From contig CM024175.1 in NCBI GenBank assembly GCA_013433145.1, positions 9,718,516 through 9,782,515 of the forward strand: a stretch of DNA of 64,000 nt. The letters are read 5' to 3'. Positions 60,354-64,000 of the stretch are shown here, piece by piece. This stretch comes from Ascaris suum. Taxonomy: Eukaryota; Nematoda; Chromadorea; Rhabditida; Ascarididae. The notes beneath the pieces are model-generated. The model did no database searches and had not been told where the DNA came from. It saw only the letters and a program-made list of their open reading frames with translations. Within the stretch, counting starts at the first letter, position 1. Each line of letters opens with the position of its first letter. The position numbers were made by a program, and so were the translations under genes.

Positions 60354-60587
60354 ATGGTCAATTTTACGAGAAGCAATGCGGATGAGAAGTTCCAAGACGT
60401 TCTCGAACAACTTCATATCATAAACAAAGTCATTCACGAGCAAAATGATTTCTGTCAGTATTTTTTTATGAAGTCAAACACTTCAAAAAATGGTAGAAAA
60501 AGTTGTAACGTGCTATCTCATCTCACACCTAACATGCTCCTCCATTTACGCTTTTTTTTTTCAGCTCTGGTCTATTTTCTGTCATAG
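60354..60587 (+). CDS. Candidate small coiled gene (53 or 77 aa)
   Basis: An acceptor CTTTCCAG ends at 60323, 30 bases before the ATG, with an in-frame TGA just before the start. The sequence contains NADEKFQDVLEQLHIINKVI and HEQNDFC, a likely amphipathic helix. A donor at 60493 (AATG then GTAGAA) and a strong acceptor at 60564 (T10 CAG) would remove 72 bases. Those 72 bases are themselves open and in frame, so the product is 53 residues spliced or 77 unspliced with the same C-terminus. The family is not recognised. Confidence 0.3.
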   Translation: MVNFTRSNADEKFQDVLEQLHIINKVIHEQNDFCQYFFMKSNTSKNGRKSCNVLSHLTPNMLLHLRFFFSALVYFLS

Positions 60588-62511
<1,924 letters not shown>

Positions 62512-62705
62512 CATAGCCGGAATGAATGGATTAAGCGATAGTGGGAAGCACTAATTCAATGAGTGGATTACATATAATAGCTTTTCTTATAATGAAATTA
62601 TCGACGGCTTCATTTATTCTATTACGTTGTAAGGTAACAGATTTGTGCAACTATGGTGTGCAATTAATGCCGCTTAGTTCATGATCAATTCGATTTTTAT
62701 CGCAG

Positions 62706-62793
62706 GCTTTCGAAGCTAGAAAGATTCGCATTGAAATCGGCCGTTCTTCTGAAGCATAGCTGCCTCAATGATATTCTTCACTGGTCTGACAAT
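62706..62793 (+). CDS. Candidate exon, unknown protein
   Basis: Lies between a strong acceptor (TTTTTATCGCAG) and a good donor (AAT then GTAAAT). In phase 2 it encodes LSKLERFALKSAVLLKHSCL and then NDILHWSDN, a likely helical segment. It exits in phase 0, whereas the next candidate exon (63113) is most protein-like in phase 2, so the two do not join directly. A weak internal donor (TG then GTCTGA) would reconcile them. Confidence 0.3.
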
Positions 62794-62994
62794 GTAAATA
62801 TAGAAAAGCAGCAACCACATCAACTACCACAGAGTTTATTATAGAACGGTCATTCTCGGATAAAAGCACCTCCAATCGGATATTATTTTGCGTGCGATGC
62901 CACATTTTCATTGTCAGTCTTGTGTGGTACAAGGAGTGTGAAGCAGAGAAAATGGTAGTAAAAATTTGCGAAGCGATTCTGCTTAACGCTTTGT

Positions 62995-63066
62995 AAATAT
63001 ATATAAATATATATAAATATAAATATATATTTATATTTATATTATATTTATATTTATATTTATATA
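62995..63066. repeat. AT-rich inverted repeat
   Basis: Mixed TATA and TAAATA units. The left arm, built of TATATAAATATAAATATA, is complementary to the right arm, built of TATATTTATATTTATATA, so the region can fold into a long AT hairpin. Confidence 0.8.
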
Positions 63067-63112
63067 TCGTTTTTTTTCCGAGGATTTCCCTATTTACAAA
63101 CTTTTTTTTCAG

Positions 63113-63218
63113 GTGCTCTTCGCCAAATCTCTCAACCTCGAAATTTGCCACAGTAACAGTTGAATTGACTCTCAGCAATGGAGATTGGGTGGGCGAGGTA
63201 TTCCAATACAAGTATACG
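63113..63218 (+). CDS. Candidate exon with IPT/TIG-like strand pattern
   Basis: The acceptor is an eight-T run followed by CAG, and the donor is ACG then GTAATA. Entered in phase 2 it encodes 35 residues: CSSPNLSTSKFATVTVELTL then SNGDWVGEVFQYKYT. The pattern C-x2-P, an alternating V-x-V-x-L strand, a Gly turn and a closing F-x-Y-x-Y strand resembles the C-terminal half of IPT/TIG immunoglobulin-like domains (plexins, MET-type receptors, CAMTA, EBF). That assignment is from pattern only. An earlier donor (GAG then GTATTC) at 63198 is possible. The other halves would lie outside this window or were missed. Confidence 0.33.
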
Positions 63219-64000
63219 GTAATAAGCACCTGCAGATGGAGATGCCTCCTCTTGCACCATTCAGGGCAATGTAATATTACGGGAAGCAACTAGAACATAC
63301 GGGAAGAGGAGTAGAGTACCAACGAGTTCAACCCTTGCAGGTGACCAAAATGGGTGTGCATTGTGCGAAATTTGATCATTGGTGAGAATGAACAACTCCA
63401 ATATGAGGGAGTAGCCTTTATCAACTATGATAGGACGCTTGGATTTTTCGTCTCGTTTTTATTCCTTCCTTAACCTCTGCTATTGTATTCTATTTTATGA
63501 CCGAGCTAGCACCGATCCATCCATTCTCTCATTCGGAATCAATCTGCGAAATACTTAAACAACCATCGTTGCTGTTTTCGAGGATATTTGATATTCTTTC
63601 AGACGCATCAAGGAATGATCAATCGTAGATTTAACATTGGATACGAGTAATTTCACCGAAGTAATCGTCAATCATGATAACGTCATGATTGACAGCTCGT
63701 TTGAGGAAAAACGATTTAAAAGCTTCGTGACTGGTTTATTCGTTCGTTCTAAATATGGAATGAAACATGAGCAAAGCAATTTCTGAAAAAAGTGGAGAAT
63801 AATTTCGAGTCAAATCAACCCCAATATGCATCGCAAATGCAAATTAATGGATTAGAATTCAATAAAATGCAATGATGAATATTTGGAGAAACTATATACA
63901 TTTGAGAACGTCATACGGCTTTTACGTTTGTTCTATGAGAATGTTATTTTCATGCAAATATATAACTGAGAGATATGAAATTATATTCAATGATATGATA
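63219..64000. other. No supported gene to the window end
   Basis: AT-rich. No downstream exon of the 63113 candidate was recognised. Confidence 0.4.

Noticed and set aside
62765..63289. 174-codon minus-strand ORF
   Set aside because: Passes through the AT hairpin repeat and is antisense to better-supported exon candidates.

Overview
The window reads as nuclear DNA of a nematode: strongly AT-rich (by eye about 65%), with coding sequence broken into short exons. Introns have GT...AG ends with the nematode-type acceptor (T-rich stretch, then TTTCAG or TTGCAG). The recognisable genes belong to nematode-expanded families: a nuclear hormone receptor with the CAACAAFF recognition helix and a DUF316-type (S1-like) serine protease. 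Low gene density and kilobase introns fit a parasitic clade V (strongylid-like) worm better than Caenorhabditis, but that placement is inference. No rRNA, convincing tRNA, CRISPR array or intact transposon was seen.

Layout. 1-850 is a very long (TTA)n array. 850-23,500 is gene-poor: one possible isolated exon (2423-2497), two small GC-rich hairpin islands (about 2.2 kb and 13.4 kb), several GC-richer islands that look like decayed genes or transposons, and microsatellites. 23.5-31.2 kb (+) carries five phase-compatible exons of a nuclear receptor, from the start codon through the whole two-zinc-finger DNA-binding domain. Its ligand-binding domain was not found. 34.6-36.3 kb (-) is a complete three-exon gene for a 189-residue four-pass membrane protein. 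36.3-45.6 kb is gene-poor. 45.7-49.8 kb (+) encodes a secreted cysteine-rich protein with a repeated C-x5-C-x3/4-C motif; one exon junction there is unresolved. 51.1-56.8 kb (+) is a nine-exon secreted DUF316/S1 protease of about 349 residues with a complete catalytic triad. 58.4-59.3 kb (-) holds the two last exons of a single-pass membrane protein with a Cys-rich juxtamembrane cluster; its 5' end is missing. 59.9-63.2 kb (+) has weak candidate small genes and, near the right edge, an exon with an IPT/TIG-like pattern.

How they may work together. The Cys-rich secreted gene and the protease are adjacent, on the same strand, both start with signal peptides, and both have an acceptor-like site just upstream of the start codon. 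That is compatible with co-expression as secreted products. Exon phases were checked by hand; boundaries rest on splice consensus and phase only, with no transcript or homology search.
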